From: Ligustrum vulgare
Lineage: Eukaryota; Streptophyta; Magnoliopsida; Lamiales; Oleaceae
DNA: 64,000 nucleotides
NCBI GenBank assembly: GCA_963555705.1
Contig: OY743176.1
Span: 62,446,040 to 62,510,039 of the forward strand
Direction: 5' to 3'
Below, in pieces: positions 46,335-58,015 of the stretch. Below the pieces are notes generated by a model. That model saw only the letters and a list, made by a program, of their open reading frames with translations. It searched no databases and had not been told where the DNA came from. Every line of letters begins with the position of its first letter. Position 1 is the first letter of the stretch. The translations under genes were made by a program, and so were the position numbers.

Positions 46335-47006
46335 TGTTGACCACAAAATCCAATTTGATCTTGGACCAACACGTCTCATCTCCTCCCTCTTAAACACGTG
46401 GATCTCATGCGCACTGTGATAAACAATCAGTTTGCAAAGGGAACCGAGGTGGCTCCCGTTTGCACTCCGATGCCAAAGTCAGTACTCATTTTAGGCGAAT
46501 ATATATTGGGTGCGGGAAATATAAGTGTGTAAAAGAGAGAAAAAGGAGTGAGAGAAATATATTGTTAAGAGTATCAAATTGCTAACCTCCAACTTGGAGA
46601 TAATTGTGCTTCATTTATAGGGGAACTTCTTGTCTCGGATCACGACACGTGGCCTACTTTACACTTGTCATCACCCTGGCTCATGGAGGTGACAATCCTT
46701 GCTTTTCAATCGTAATCATTGCTACATTTCGTAGGGGATGGGCATCTGTCACGTCTTGGTAAAGGCAGTATCCCATCACTGACCCCATCTCTCTTCTGGT
46801 CAACGCTGTAAAGCCCCCCCCGGCTGAGTATAAAGCACATCGGCTAGGCGTTAACCGGGTCGGCAAAAGAGGTTTGCTGGTCGTACCACCTCGGCACTCA
46901 TCCCAAGGTGATATTTTAGGCCTTAGCTGTGGGTCAAGGTCCGTTGGGCCCTTATTGGGCCTTCGCTGGTGGATCACTGTACCTTTCTTTGGGCCTGAAT
47001 TCAACA
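46335..47006 (-). repeat. 3' LTR of Tat-B (672 bp)
   Basis: In element sense TGTTGAATTCAGG..GTGGTCAACA. The polypurine-like stretch TTTGAGGGACTAG lies next to it at 47007-47019 on the minus strand. Confidence 0.95.
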
Positions 47007-47801
47007 CTAGTCCCTCAAATCCGAAGCGACCATTCATGGACGTGTAGGATTTGTTGTGCGCCTGAGGTGCTAACTTTTTTATGGTGGTTCTTCGTATGAT
47101 GCCGATGACCTGGTGCTTAGGATGACATTCCTTATTGGAGGTTGGGATTTGGTGTGAAGCTGACCTCCTACTTGGGCTTCTCTCTCCTGAGTGAAGGTTT
47201 GGGATCGTATTAGCGCGTTTCTTATGTGGCGCATTTAATACAAAAAGGGCTACTAGTATCTGTTTCCAAGAACAACAAGGAGTATGGAGGAGGACACGTC
47301 ACCGCGGGTGGCAAACAGTTTGGCAGCTGAAGGGTTTCACTCTTTCTTTCTGCAGATGGCGCTGTAATTAACCCTCCCCCCAAGGGACGTGGGTTGTCGA
47401 ATTAATCATGAGGCTCAAAGATCAAGGATTTAGGACTATTGGGTTCTTTATAAAGCCTCCCTCATTCCCGCATTTCTTCTTTACTCGCCTCTCATAATTT
47501 TCGCAGTACCTTGCTTCACAAGAGATTGCAGCATTCTATCTTCTACTCGCTTTTTGTCTTCCAGTGTTTCCTTAGAATTGTTCACCCGAAAATTTGTTTT
47601 CATCACCCAACATTTCCCTTAGCTTGTTTCCCTTCCGAGTTTACAACCTTGAATATCCACTTTTCGAAGGTAAATTTCTTTTTCCTTGTATGCGCTAAAC
47701 TTTTCTGTTTTTAGTTTCTCACTGTGGGTTTGAGGATTTTATTCCGCGTTTTTCTTTTATCTTTTTGATGAGTCTGTCCCGTCTTTAAAAACAAAAGAAA
47801 A

Positions 47802-48752
47802 ATGGAAAGAGTTGGGGGAACGGGTTCACAGGAAATGTTAGCAATGGCGGTTCCCGTCAGAGGTTTCTGCCCCATCTCTTTATCGGTTTTTAGTTCCCGC
47901 TTCTTTAGGGAGCAGATTAAGAGGAGGTATAGGAAAACTAGCGGTATAATTTATTTGAGTGATTCTGATAGCGAAGAAGAAAGAAACCAGAACTACATGG
48001 CCCATCTGTAGTTTGAAGAGGAATCCGAGCTAAGAGAACTCCGAAGCAAACGTGACAAAGACATGGGGAGAGGGGGAGCAACGAGTTCTTCTTCTGGCCC
48101 ACAGGATCTTGATTTGGGTCCCAGAACCCCTTTCCGGGCGCACAGGGAGGAGTTGGGGCTCTCAGAGGAGGAGATAGCCCAGGTCGAAGGTTGGGTGGAC
48201 CTGGTAAACAAAGTATCAGGATATCATGTGGACCCTGACCAAAATCTGGATTTTTGGGAGAGCAGCGAGGTCGCTACTGAAATTCGAGGAGTTGATTTGG
48301 CTAGGGCCTCAGCGAAGTTCAGGATGCCAGAAGGGGTCTGGTTAGTGCATCCTACGCCTTCTTGCCGACCATGCAGCCCTCCCTCAGGCCAAGCGGCCAT
48401 ATGTTACGATGCCCTGTCCTGCGGTATGAGGCTACCTTTGCACCCCTTCTTCAGGGCCTTGCTTATGAGCTACAACTTGTGCCCCTACCAGTTGGCACCT
48501 AACTTCTGGACACAGGCCGTGGGCACTTGGCTAGCGTGGCAAGAGGTCAACCCCGACCATCCCATCTCTCTATACATTATTCATACTTTGTACACTTTGA
48601 AGAAGTCAGTGAGAAGGGAGAGGGACGTGAGGGCCGATGTGAAGGACTGGTATTATCTGTCTCCTCGAGGCTCATATCCTCCTGTTATTACTGGCCAACC
48701 TATCTCTATAAAGAACTGGAGGAATCAATGGTTCTGGGTGGCCGGAGAGTAG
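47802..48752 (+). pseudogene. Antisense ORF of Tat-B, N-terminal part
   Basis: Opposite to gag-pol. 47802-48011 begins MERVGGTGSQ and has an acidic SDSDSEEE stretch; a stop separates it from 48063-48752 (229 codons). The larger part contains GMRLPLHPFFRALLMSY and NPDHPISLYIIHTLYTLKK, the conserved core of the putative gypsy-type protein family (Transposase_28-like). The corresponding motif in Tat-A is GLRWPLHPFFVEFLVEH. Function unknown. Confidence 0.78.
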
Positions 48753-48920
48753 CAGAGTTCTCCTGTGGACCCTTATCCGGAAATTTCTGTTCCCCGAACT
48801 CTTTCCATTCCTAGTGAGTCTTGCGTTTGCTTTAGTGTCCTTAAGTGTCATGTGTCACTTGTTTTTATTTTCCATTCACCTTCCTTTGCTGGTTTTTAAC
48901 ATGTTTCCGATTTGTGACAG

Positions 48921-49055
48921 GGGACACTTTTGCCCGCCTACTCCCTGACGCGGATTTAGCGGCCGTTAGGCGTCTGTTCGCTTACAAGGGCACCTTTCAA
49001 GGGGTTATTCAGCAGAACAAACTGTTCGTCAAACACGGTCTTATGCGAGCCATGG
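48921..49055 (+). pseudogene. Antisense ORF of Tat-B, middle exon-like block
   Basis: A 135-nt block (GDTFARLLPDADLAAVRRLF and on to MRAMG) bounded by an acceptor TTTGTGACAG and a donor GTGAGTTTG. The next block starts at 49133 after TTCTTGCTAG. The intron-like borders in the antisense direction suggest a spliced transcript. Confidence 0.65.
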
Positions 49056-49132
49056 GTGAGTTTGCATTGTTACTGCTTTTATATCTCATGCTTTTTCTAT
49101 TCATAACCTCATTTCCCTCTATTTCTTGCTAG

Positions 49133-50582
49133 GTTCTAAGGATTTTCCGAAGATCTCTCTGAAGGGTCTCATGGCTACGAAGATTCCCCCTGCACTTCGC
49201 CATGGCAGTGAGGTTGAAAGGAAATAGAAGGCGGTATTGGCCAACCTGCAAGTCGGGATGGCAAAGGAGGTCTCCGAGGCGTCTACGTTCCAACTTCAGG
49301 GCCCTCTTCCAGCCCTAATGCCACCGCCTACTCTACTGCCCGTGGGTCCTCAGAAGCCTAACACAGAAAAGGAGGCCGACCCCAAGGGAGTCCTTCCAAA
49401 GGGGAAAGGGAAAAGGTTTAACAGAGGGGGATCCAAGAGAGACCGGGAGGCTACGGATGCCTCGGTGCCACCTCCTTTGTCTGAGGACATATTTGAACAC
49501 GCCCCTGAAGAGGAGCCCGCCCCCTGAAGAGACTCAGAAGAGGTAACGGCAAGGAATCCACCTCTGCACCTCCGCCTCCCGTGATTGAAGACCTGGAGGA
49601 TAAGCCTTCTGTGCCCATTCCAGGCTTGGCCTATGAGGTGACACCAGAGGGGGCGGAAGAGCTCAAGCATATTAAAGCCAGCCTCCTCCCCAGAGACGTC
49701 ACTTTCAACCCTTCATTGTTCGATTCCCCCAGTTCTCCTCCAGCCAGGGCTGCATTTATCACCGAACAATTTTGGACGGAGGGTTGGTCGGCCTTCTCCT
49801 CAAGCACCGGTCCATCCCGGAAGCTGCTCGCCGCCAAGGCCATGAATGCCAGGGTATTGGCCCTCATTGACGAGGTGGAATCGTTTGTGGAGGAGGCTCT
49901 GAGGGACAAGAAGAATGCTGAGACTGCGCTCCGGCATGCGGACAATATGCTCAAGGAGATCAATGACCTCAAGGCCCAGCTGCTCATAGCCCGTAAATCT
50001 TCCTCAAAAGAGAGGGCTAATGCGAAGCGCCTCCAGGAGGACAATGACAAACTGAAGCATGACCTCCAGGCCTCTGAGTCAGACGTGGCGGTCTTGTGCA
50101 AGAAATTGGATGATTCCAATCGTGCGCAGTCCCTCGCCTCTGAGGCCCTGGTCGCCTCTAACGCAGCCAAGTTGAAACTAGAAGCTGAGGCGGCAGCGGT
50201 AATTGAAAAACTGGGGAGGGAGCTGGAGGCTAAGGCGAAAGCGGAAGAGGACCTTGCCTCACTGGAAAAACACTTGCAAACGAGGATCACTGAAGTCTTG
50301 GAACAGACTGTCGCGACACGGGTAGAGAATGCCTTAAACACTAGAGTGTCGGAAGCTGTCCAGAACTTCAAGGACACCTTTGAAGAGACCCCTGAGTACG
50401 AGGCTATGCAGCGGGTTTTTGGGAATTTAGGGGCCAGGATGGCCTTGGGGGACGTGAAGGAAGCTTTTCCAGCTTTGGACCTGTCCTCCATTGAAGCATT
50501 CTACCCCGAGCCTCAAGATGCTCATGCAGATCCCTCAGATGCATCCAGCAAGGGCTCTCCAGAAGGCGTTCCTCCACAATGA
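49133..50582 (+). pseudogene. Antisense ORF of Tat-B, C-terminal coiled-coil part
   Basis: 49133-49527 has an in-frame TAG near 49227 and a Lys/Pro-rich low-complexity stretch. 49581-50582 (333 codons) gives a long predicted coiled coil (roughly residues 75-240, Lys/Glu/Ala heptads), then a short globular end (ALDLSSIEAFYPEP) and a Ser/Asp tail. It parallels the coiled-coil C-terminus in Tat-A. The minus-strand frame across it is a shadow. Confidence 0.72.
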
Positions 50583-51558
50583 TCCTCTTTCATCTTTGCC
50601 TTTTTGTTACTTAGTTAGTGTATTTGTTTTCTTCTTCCTCTTTTTTTTTGTAAGTACTCCGGCACCTGATATTGTACATGTAACCTTTATTTGATTTGTA
50701 AATGCCTCATTATTAATGGAATAGTTTATTCATATTTCGGCGCAGTAACGTTTCTAACTGCTTAAGCATGAGTATTTCCAAGTGCGAATGCTTCGTAATT
50801 GTATGATGATAAGTGAGAAATTGCAGATGTCTGTCTGCAAATGTCATTGTAAATGTCTAGTCCCTCATATTTAACGAGTTTAATGCGTTCACGTTTGCTG
50901 GTTAGATCTGATTTTGACCAACTTTTGAGAAGTTACCTTATATTCAGTAACACCTATACTTACAACTTTGCATGAACTTCTGTTAATGGCGTGCATACTT
51001 TCAATCTATACGTCGTGGTCATGGTGTAAATTCGCAAGAGTCATTCGTTTTTTAACAAAGTGCGCATGTGTTTTTGCAACAAAAATAATAGAGGGGTTTT
51101 TACGCTTGGTTACACAGTGATTAGTACACATATGTCTTGTGAACGCTTCGTCTAAGTGTATGTATGAAAGTATCAACAACTTTGTCGAGACGTTTAATAT
51201 TTCGCACGAGAGAGCGCTCCGTATGTATGAGCTAACTTAACGCTTTAAGAACTTTGGATTATATGACAATGTCTGAGGCATTTACGCTCACCAGCTGGAT
51301 TTGGTTTTGACAATTATTTGAACGTACACTCAATTTTTTACACAGTGATCGCCGTGTGGGCTTTATGAGAGTCCCTTGTTTTCAACAATTTTTTATGCGT
51401 AGCGCGGGCGTATGGTGTTATGACCGAAATAATTTTGGAACTTGCATTTATCCATTGTGTTCGTCTAATACAGAAATTGGCGTAGTTTTCAACACAGCTC
51501 ACCCATGATTGTATGAAATCATATGATAATGTTGCAATCATAGAGGAGGAATTTAGTT
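50583..51558. other. Spacer between antisense ORF and integrase of Tat-B
   Basis: Nearly 1 kb with no supported ORF. A repeated theme (AGTGCGYATG, TTTTTACACAGTGATYR, GTATGTATGA) suggests diverged 60-90 bp repeats. It is the convergent 3' region of pol and the antisense ORF. Confidence 0.5.
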
Positions 51559-52903
51559 TTATTGAAAATAACGACGAAGGTGGTCCGTGTTCCAAGGATT
51601 ACATAGAGGTACTCCAGACAGGTCCTCAATTATGTACGTTCCGGGTACCACCTCGGCAACGACCTTGTAAGGGCCTTCCCAGTTAGGACCTAGAGTCCCT
51701 ACTCCTGGCTCCTGTGTTGAGGGAAGAACCTTTTTGAGGACCAAGTCCCCAATATTAAAGCGTCGGCTCTTCACTCTTTTGTTGTAGTATCGAGCCATCT
51801 TTTTCTGGTATTTGGCCATTACCACTTGGGAATCACTCCGCTTTTTCACGAGGAAATCTAAACCGGCCCTTTGCGCTTCCTCGTTCCTAACTTCGTCGTA
51901 ATGAATTTGACGAAGCGAAGGGACTCCGATTTCAACGGGGCATACCGCCTCGGCTCCGTAAGCCAGCGAGAAAGGTGTTTCACCAGTAGCGGTGTGCGAG
52001 GTGGTTCGAAGCGCCCATAACACTTGTGGGAGTTCATCTACCCATGCGCCCTTTCTGAATTCCATCTTCCTTTTCAGGGTATTTTTTATGGTCTTGTTCA
52101 CCGCTTCGACCTGTCCGTTGGCCTGTGGGTGATGTGGAGATGAGAACAGCTTCTTAATTCCCAAATCGTCACACAACTCATCGACGCTACTGTTTTGCAT
52201 TGTCACTAACCAGTGAATGTGGTATCCCAAACCGGCATATGATATTTTTCCAAATGAACTTGGTGGTGTTGGCCTCGGTGATCTTCATCAAAGGTTCCGC
52301 TTCGACCCACTTGGTGAAGTAGTCAATTGCTACTATCGCAAAGCAATTGTTACCAGCTCCTCTAGGCATAGGACCAATAATGTCAACCCCCCACTTTGCA
52401 AAAGGCTAAGGGATAGTCACCACAGTTAGCTCATGATGCGACTGATGTGGTATGGTCGCGTGTCTTTGACATTTATCGTACTTGCGCACGAAGTCATGGG
52501 AATCATTTCGCATAGTAGGCCAAAAATATCCCTGTTTGAGGGCTTTCCGAGCTAGCGATAAAGCCTCGGCATGGTTTCCACAGATGCCCTCATGGATTTC
52601 TCTCATCACATACTGACCTTCCTCTAGCCCCACACATCTCAGCAAGGGAGAGGTGTAACTCCGCTTATAAAGTAGGTCGTCCAAGAGTACGAAATTCGCA
52701 GAGTATTTTTGCAATTTCCGAACTGCTTCTGGCTCATTTGGAACTGTATGGTGCTTCAAATAGGCGATCAGGGGGTTCATCCAAGATCCCTCTTCTTCAA
52801 TCGCCAAAATCTCCGGTCCTGGCTCGATAGAAGAAGTCAACATGCGCTCCACTGGGATTAGGTTGTGTAACTCTGAATCGCTGCTACTTGCCAATTTGGA
52901 CAA
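51559..52903 (-). pseudogene. Integrase of Tat-B
   Basis: Zinc-binding region HEGICGNHAEALSLARKALK followed by FVRKYDKCQRH; the first Cys of the usual CxxC pair is Tyr, so the HHCC finger is broken. The DDE core shows AIDYFTKWVEAEPL, LVSDNAKQ and SSPHHPQANGQVEAVNKTIK. The C-terminal region has RRFNIGDLVLKK and the NWEGPYKV block, and ends HLRRYFQ. A stop at about 52403 and a frameshift near 52195 split it. Confidence 0.9.
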
Positions 52904-52939
52904 AGCATTGGCGTTGGAATTTTCTGTTCTGAGGATGTG

Positions 52940-53290
52940 CTACAACTCCAATTTTTCGAAGTGTATAGCCAAATCTCTTACTTTCTTCAAGTAAGCGACC
53001 ATGGAAGGTTCTTTGGCAGAAAATTGCCCATTGAATATGCTCACAACGAGCTGCGAATCGCTGTTCGCCACCACGAACTTAATCTTCAAAGCCTTTGCAA
53101 GTCTTAGCTCAGCTAATAACGCCTCGTACTCAGCAACATTGTTTGAGGCTTTGAATTCAAAGCAGATATCACTGTGTAGCTTAAATCCTTCTGGGCTTAT
53201 TAGCACTACTCCCGCACCGGATCGTCCTTCAGCAGAGGACCCATCAATGAACAATTTCCAGGCGGTCATCCATGCTATCAACCATCTCAA
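52940..53290 (-). pseudogene. Second (archaeal-type) RNase H of Tat-B
   Basis: WKLFIDGSSAEGRSGAGVVL, NNVAEYEALLAEL and ANSDSQLVV carry the acidic catalytic positions of this domain. A frameshift near 53270 separates it from RT, and a stop at 52940 from integrase. The duplicated RNase H is the main reason for the Tat assignment. Confidence 0.88.
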
Positions 53291-55256
53291 CCTTCGGTGG
53301 ATGCGTGAATTCGACCAAAAAATCTGCCAACGCTTGACCCTTTATAGCGGCCCGAGGCGTGTAATGTAGGTCGAACTGGCTGATTTCTATCGCCCATTTC
53401 AATAACCTCCCAGAAACATCTGGTTTTTGCAACACTTGTCTCATGGGAAAGTTGGTCAGCACATGTATGGAGTGTGATTGAAAGTAGGGACGAAGTTTGC
53501 AAGAGGCTGTGATTAGCGAGAAAGCAAGCTTCTCCATATCAGGGTAGCACGTCTCGACGTCCAGCATGGCTTTGCTTACATAATACACTGGTAACTGATT
53601 CTCATCCTCCTCTCTAACTAACACCGAGCTAACAGCATCTTTGGATACGACCAGATATAGGTAGAGAGGCTCACCAGCCTTTGGTTTTGATAGCAATGGA
53701 GGACGACCCAAAGAAGCTTTCAAGTCGGCAAACGTCTGCTCGCATTCCGGTGTACATTGGAATCGCCTTCCCCCCTTTAGGACCTTAAAAAATTGCAAGA
53801 ATTTTTTAGTGGATTTTGAGACGAATCGGTTCAAAGCTGCAATTCTTCCCGTTAAGCTTTGCACTTCTTTTGGATTTCGAGGTGACTGCATGTTTAGCAA
53901 AGCATTGATTTTGTCCGGATTGGCTTCGATTCCCCTCTTATTCACCATGAATCCGAGGAATTTCCCAGATGCTACCCCAAAAGCACACTTTGCTGGGTTG
54001 AGTTTCATCCGATATTTTCTCAAAACATCGAATGCTTCTGACAAATGGAGGATATGATCCGCGGCAACCATGCTTTTGACTAGCATGTCATCAACATACA
54101 CCTCCATAGTGTTTCCCAATTGTTTCGAGAACATGCGGTTTACCATCCTCTGATAGGTAGCTCCCGCATTCTTCAAGCCAAATGGCATAGCTTTGTAGCA
54201 ATAGAGTCCTCTATCTGTGATAAAGGAAGTATGCTCTTCATCCGATTCGAACATGGGAATTTGATTGTACCCGGAGTATGCATCCATGAAGCTCAGCAGC
54301 TCGTGTCCCGCTATGGAGTCGACCAGCTGATCGATCCGGGGCAGTGGAAAGCTGTCTTTGGGACATGCCTGGTTCAAATTGGAAAAATCAATGCACACCC
54401 TCAGTTTCCCATTGTGGTTTGGTACCAAAACAGGATTTGATACCCACTTCGGATATCGGGACTCTCTGATGAAGCCATTCTTCAATAGCTTTGCGACCTC
54501 GTCTTTCAAGGCCTCATACTTGTCCGAGCTCATAGGCCTTCTCTTTTGCCTATGCCCAGGGCTTCGGGGATCCAGCTGGAGCCTGTGGCAAGCCTCTTTA
54601 GGATCGATTCCAATCATGTCACCATGCTTCCACGCGAATACATCGAGGCTTTGAAGTAAGAAGTTCTTCAATTGACTCTTGTATTCGGTCGGCGAGTCCA
54701 GTCCGATCTGTAATTCTTTGATTGGATCAAGTGGGTCTACGCCGAAGCATTCCAACCTTTCGGCCGAGGTGGGGCAATTGTCACCTGCCATTCTTGGGTC
54801 TAGATCTGCTAAATCCTCTTCAATGGTCATTGTAACATCCTTACTTCCAGAAGGCCCTTCACCTAATCTTTCAGGGTCTGGAGCAGCCTCGGTCATGGCT
54901 ACATCGCTGATCATGTTTAAGCTTCGATCTTGAAACTTCCGAATTGCATTTGTGTAACAAGCCCAGGATTCTGTTTGGCTTCCCCTTACAGTTGCAACGC
55001 CATGCTCCGTGGGGAACTTCATGCAGATGTATTTGGTATGCGTTACCGCCCCCAAGTCAATAAGACAAGGCCTCCCAATTGAACCATGATAGGAGGAAAT
55101 TTTGTCAACCACCAAGAATTCCATAGGGATTATGGAGAGGGTCGGTGCTTGCCCTACTTCAGTCATAAGGGTTATGGACCCTTTGGGGGTTATGCTGTTC
55201 CCCGTGAATCCGTATATTGGATCAGGGACTGGAATGAGTGGAGTGCTGATCCCCAT
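53244..55256 (-). pseudogene. Protease end, reverse transcriptase and RNase H of Tat-B
   Basis: 670 codons uninterrupted. It contains the protease C-terminal part (GRPCLIDLGAV), the RT with VCIDFSNLNQACPKDSFPLP, MPFGLKNAGATYQRMVN and an intact catalytic YVDDMLVKS, then connection and RNase H (LYLYLVVSKDAVSSVLVRE, YYVSKAMLDVETCY). The frame is joined to the upstream protease except for one TAG codon at 55257-55259, where Gln would be expected. Confidence 0.93.
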
Positions 55257-55943
55257 CTAATCAAAAGTTACCCCGTAAATCACATTTACCGAGGCACCAT
55301 CATCCACCATCATTCGTGATAGCCCATTCTGAGCCACCACCACCCTGATAACCAATGCGTCGTTGTGTGGGAAGTGCACTCCAATGGCATCGTCTTGTGT
55401 GAATGTGATAGATTCCATCCGAAGCATCCCAACAGGATGTGAATTGATATGATAATTCACGTTGGCGGGATGCTTGGCCTCTCTTATATACCTCTTTTGG
55501 GAGTTGTTTGTGTTCCCACCTGGGTGGGGGCCTCCCAGTATTGTGTCGATTTCACGAATGGAGAGGTCAGCCACAGGCACAGGTGGTTCCCGTGTATCTT
55601 TAGCATGCGCCGAGGCGGTATCCTGACCCTTATTCCTGTCTCTTTGACGATTGTCAATTCTTTCCTTAGTTGAGTTCTTCCACGGAGCTCTCCTATCAGC
55701 TCGGTTGAACTTCTGACCACCAGATTTTTGAGTTCTCCCTGTGTCGGGGGGAAAGTCACCTCCCCTTCTCCCCTGCGCCTTTTGGTCAGCTAACATGTGG
55801 ATTTCCCTGCAATCCTCTGTTGCGTGACCGTAATATCTGTGATAGGCGCAGTAAGCCCCAATCATGGGTTGTTTTCCACTTCGGCCACTTTCCACTCTCC
55901 CTTGAGCCGTGGGAGGATTTTGAGAAGGGGTGTTAGAGTGCAA
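55257..55943 (-). pseudogene. Gag zinc-knuckle region and protease start of Tat-B
   Basis: Contains the Tat-type knuckle CAYHRYYGHATEDC and further on the protease active-site region MMVDDGASVNVIY. It starts after a frameshift from gag near 55950 and ends at the single TAG before the RT frame. Confidence 0.85.
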
Positions 55944-55966
55944 GTGAGGGATAGCTTCCGTGATTT

Positions 55967-57499
55967 CTACGGTAAAGCTAGATCCTGTCCCTGGAAATGG
56001 ACGAGGCGTGCCACCTCGGTTACCGCCGACCCTATCCTTGTTTCCTCCTTTCTTGAGGTCCGCTTTATTGGAATATCCAAGGTTATATCTCCCTTGGGAT
56101 GATTATCTCTGGCCCTAGCCATTTCCTCCGATACAATCTCTTCCTTCATCAGGTCTACCAGGGTATTGTAATCCCTTGGTTTCCTGCTCCGGACATCCCT
56201 CCAGAACATGCTGGTCATATCTAGCACTCCTTTTAAAGCGGAAAACATCTCCGCTTCTGTGATATTTTCGCAGATATGCATCTCTTCAGTAAACCTAGCT
56301 AGGTAACTTTTCAGAGACTCGTCCCTTCCTTGCCTCAGATCCTGAAGGAGTTGGAGCGGGAGCTGGCCAGGCCTAGAGGAAACAAAGCCATTTTTAAAAG
56401 CCGTCTTCATATCTCTCCAACTGTGAATGCTGCCAGGAGGGAGTTTTTTATACCATCGTATGGCACTTCCCTCAAGGGTTAAAGCAAAGGCTTTACATTT
56501 CAATGTCAGGGTGGCTCCGACTATTTCCATGCTGACGCGGTAATTTAACAAGTGATCATCAGGATCACCTCGGCCAGAGTATTTTGCTGTTTCTGGCATC
56601 TCAAAGTCATGAGGTACGGGGCATCTACAGAGGCCCTCTGTGAAGGGACTTACTTCCTCTTCGTCATCCAACTCGTAAGAGGGCAGTTCACTGTTTTCAT
56701 CGTGACCGGAATACATTGGACCATGGTATTGGTCGTAGAGCAGCGGAGCATACTCTTGCCTTTGTGGTGGCAAAACATGGCCGTGGTTTAGCCTTCCGTG
56801 GGTTGGTAACTCGTTGCGAGACCTTGTCCGAACTGCTTCGGCTCTTCTTTCCTGCCTATTCCTAGGCTCATGTGCTGATGCCAACCTTTCTGCTCCCATA
56901 CCATGTTGGTCCTTATACATTTGACCATGCGACAAGGCTTCTTCAGCGCGTTGCTCCCGCCTATTTCTAGGCTCTGCGGCATTGTGCCGACCTGGGTCCA
57001 TTTGCCCCCGTCGTTGGCCCCTGAATAACCCTCCTATTCGGCTGAAGACACTGCCGGATTTTGCGAGAGAAGCCTCCCTGTGTCTAGGTGGGAGTGGGTT
57101 TTGTTCTTCATGCTCCAGGTCTCGCTTGTAGGAGGGCTCTGATTCTACCTCGGCATATTCCTGTGGATCTTGATAATAATATGAGGCAGTGGCCGTCTCG
57201 GATGGTGAATAATGTGGCTGTAGGTATTGCTGAGGCATCACGGGTTCGTTCATAACATACCCTCTAGCCATAAAGGCATTCATTGCAGCAGTCTGTTCTA
57301 TCTGCTGCTTCTGCATCTCTAGCATTTGAGCCGCCATGCGTGTCATGTCACGCATCATGCGGCGATTTCGGTGCCGACGAGGTGGGTTAGGTAGTGCCAC
57401 TTCCTCATTAGCGTTTTCATGGAGTCCTTGAGGAACCTCGCCCTCGCTGTGTTGGCCACTTCTTCCCCTACGGTTAACATCACCATCACTTTCGTTCAT
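55967..57499 (-). pseudogene. Gag of Tat-B
   Basis: 510 codons from MNESDGDVNRRG. An Arg/Gln-rich N-terminal half is followed by the gag core (about residues 295-465: YSGRGDPDDHLLNYRVSM, AIRWYKKLPPGSIHSW, SYLARFTEEMHICENITE). This is the capsid-forming protein. The frame ends early, by frameshift, before the zinc knuckle. The start is the first ATG after the leader repeats. Confidence 0.92.
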
Positions 57500-57544
57500 G
57501 TTTAAGGAAATTCCTTAATCTTATCTTGTCTTTCAAAGGTGAGT

Positions 57545-57905
57545 GGACTTTCGTTTCGAAAATCCCCGCCTTTTCCAAGGTTACTAAACTTATATCTCAA
57601 AGTTATACGCCTTTTCCAAGGTTTTTTAAACTTATATTTCGAAGTGTTATGCTTTTTTCAAGGTGAATACACTTGTGTTTCAAAGTTTTAAGCCTTTTTC
57701 AGGGTCCACGAACTTGTGTTTCAAAGCTCCTTACCTTTTTCAAGGTTCACAAACTTATATTTCAAAGCTCTACACCTTTTTCAAGGTTAACCAGCTTATC
57801 TTTCAAAGCTCTTGCCTTTTTCAAGGCCAACTGGCTTATCTTTCAAAGCTCTTGCCTTTTTCAAGGCCAACCGGCTTATCTTTCAAAACTCTTTGCAGTT
57901 ATCCG
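57545..57905 (-). repeat. Leader tandem repeat of Tat-B (40-48 bp units)
   Basis: About eight units with CCTTTTTCAAGG followed by a variable 8-10 bp and CTTATMTTTCAAAGCTCT. The CCTT..AAGG core is a short hairpin. Flanking pairs vary together in some units (GCCTT/AAGGC, ACCTT/AAGGT). It lies between primer site and gag. Confidence 0.85.
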
Positions 57906-57994
57906 TTCTTTCGTAAGAGGTTCTTCGTCCTTTTTCAGGACTACCTTTCTATGTGTGGCTTTTTACCATGTGTTTTCGTGGTTAGCAGTATGGT

Positions 57995-58012
57995 TTCCCA
58001 CAGACGGCGCCA
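57995..58012 (-). other. Primer-binding site of Tat-B
   Basis: TTCCCACAGACGGCGCCA on the + strand, 3 bp from the 5' LTR. It ends in CCA and so equals a tRNA 3' end. I do not assign the tRNA species. Confidence 0.8.
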
Positions 58013-58015
58013 AAA

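Noticed and set aside
49631..50491. 286-codon minus-strand frame (Ser/Ala-rich)
   Set aside because: Exact shadow of the coiled-coil ORF on the + strand; Ser-rich content is the complement of Lys/Glu/Ala codons.
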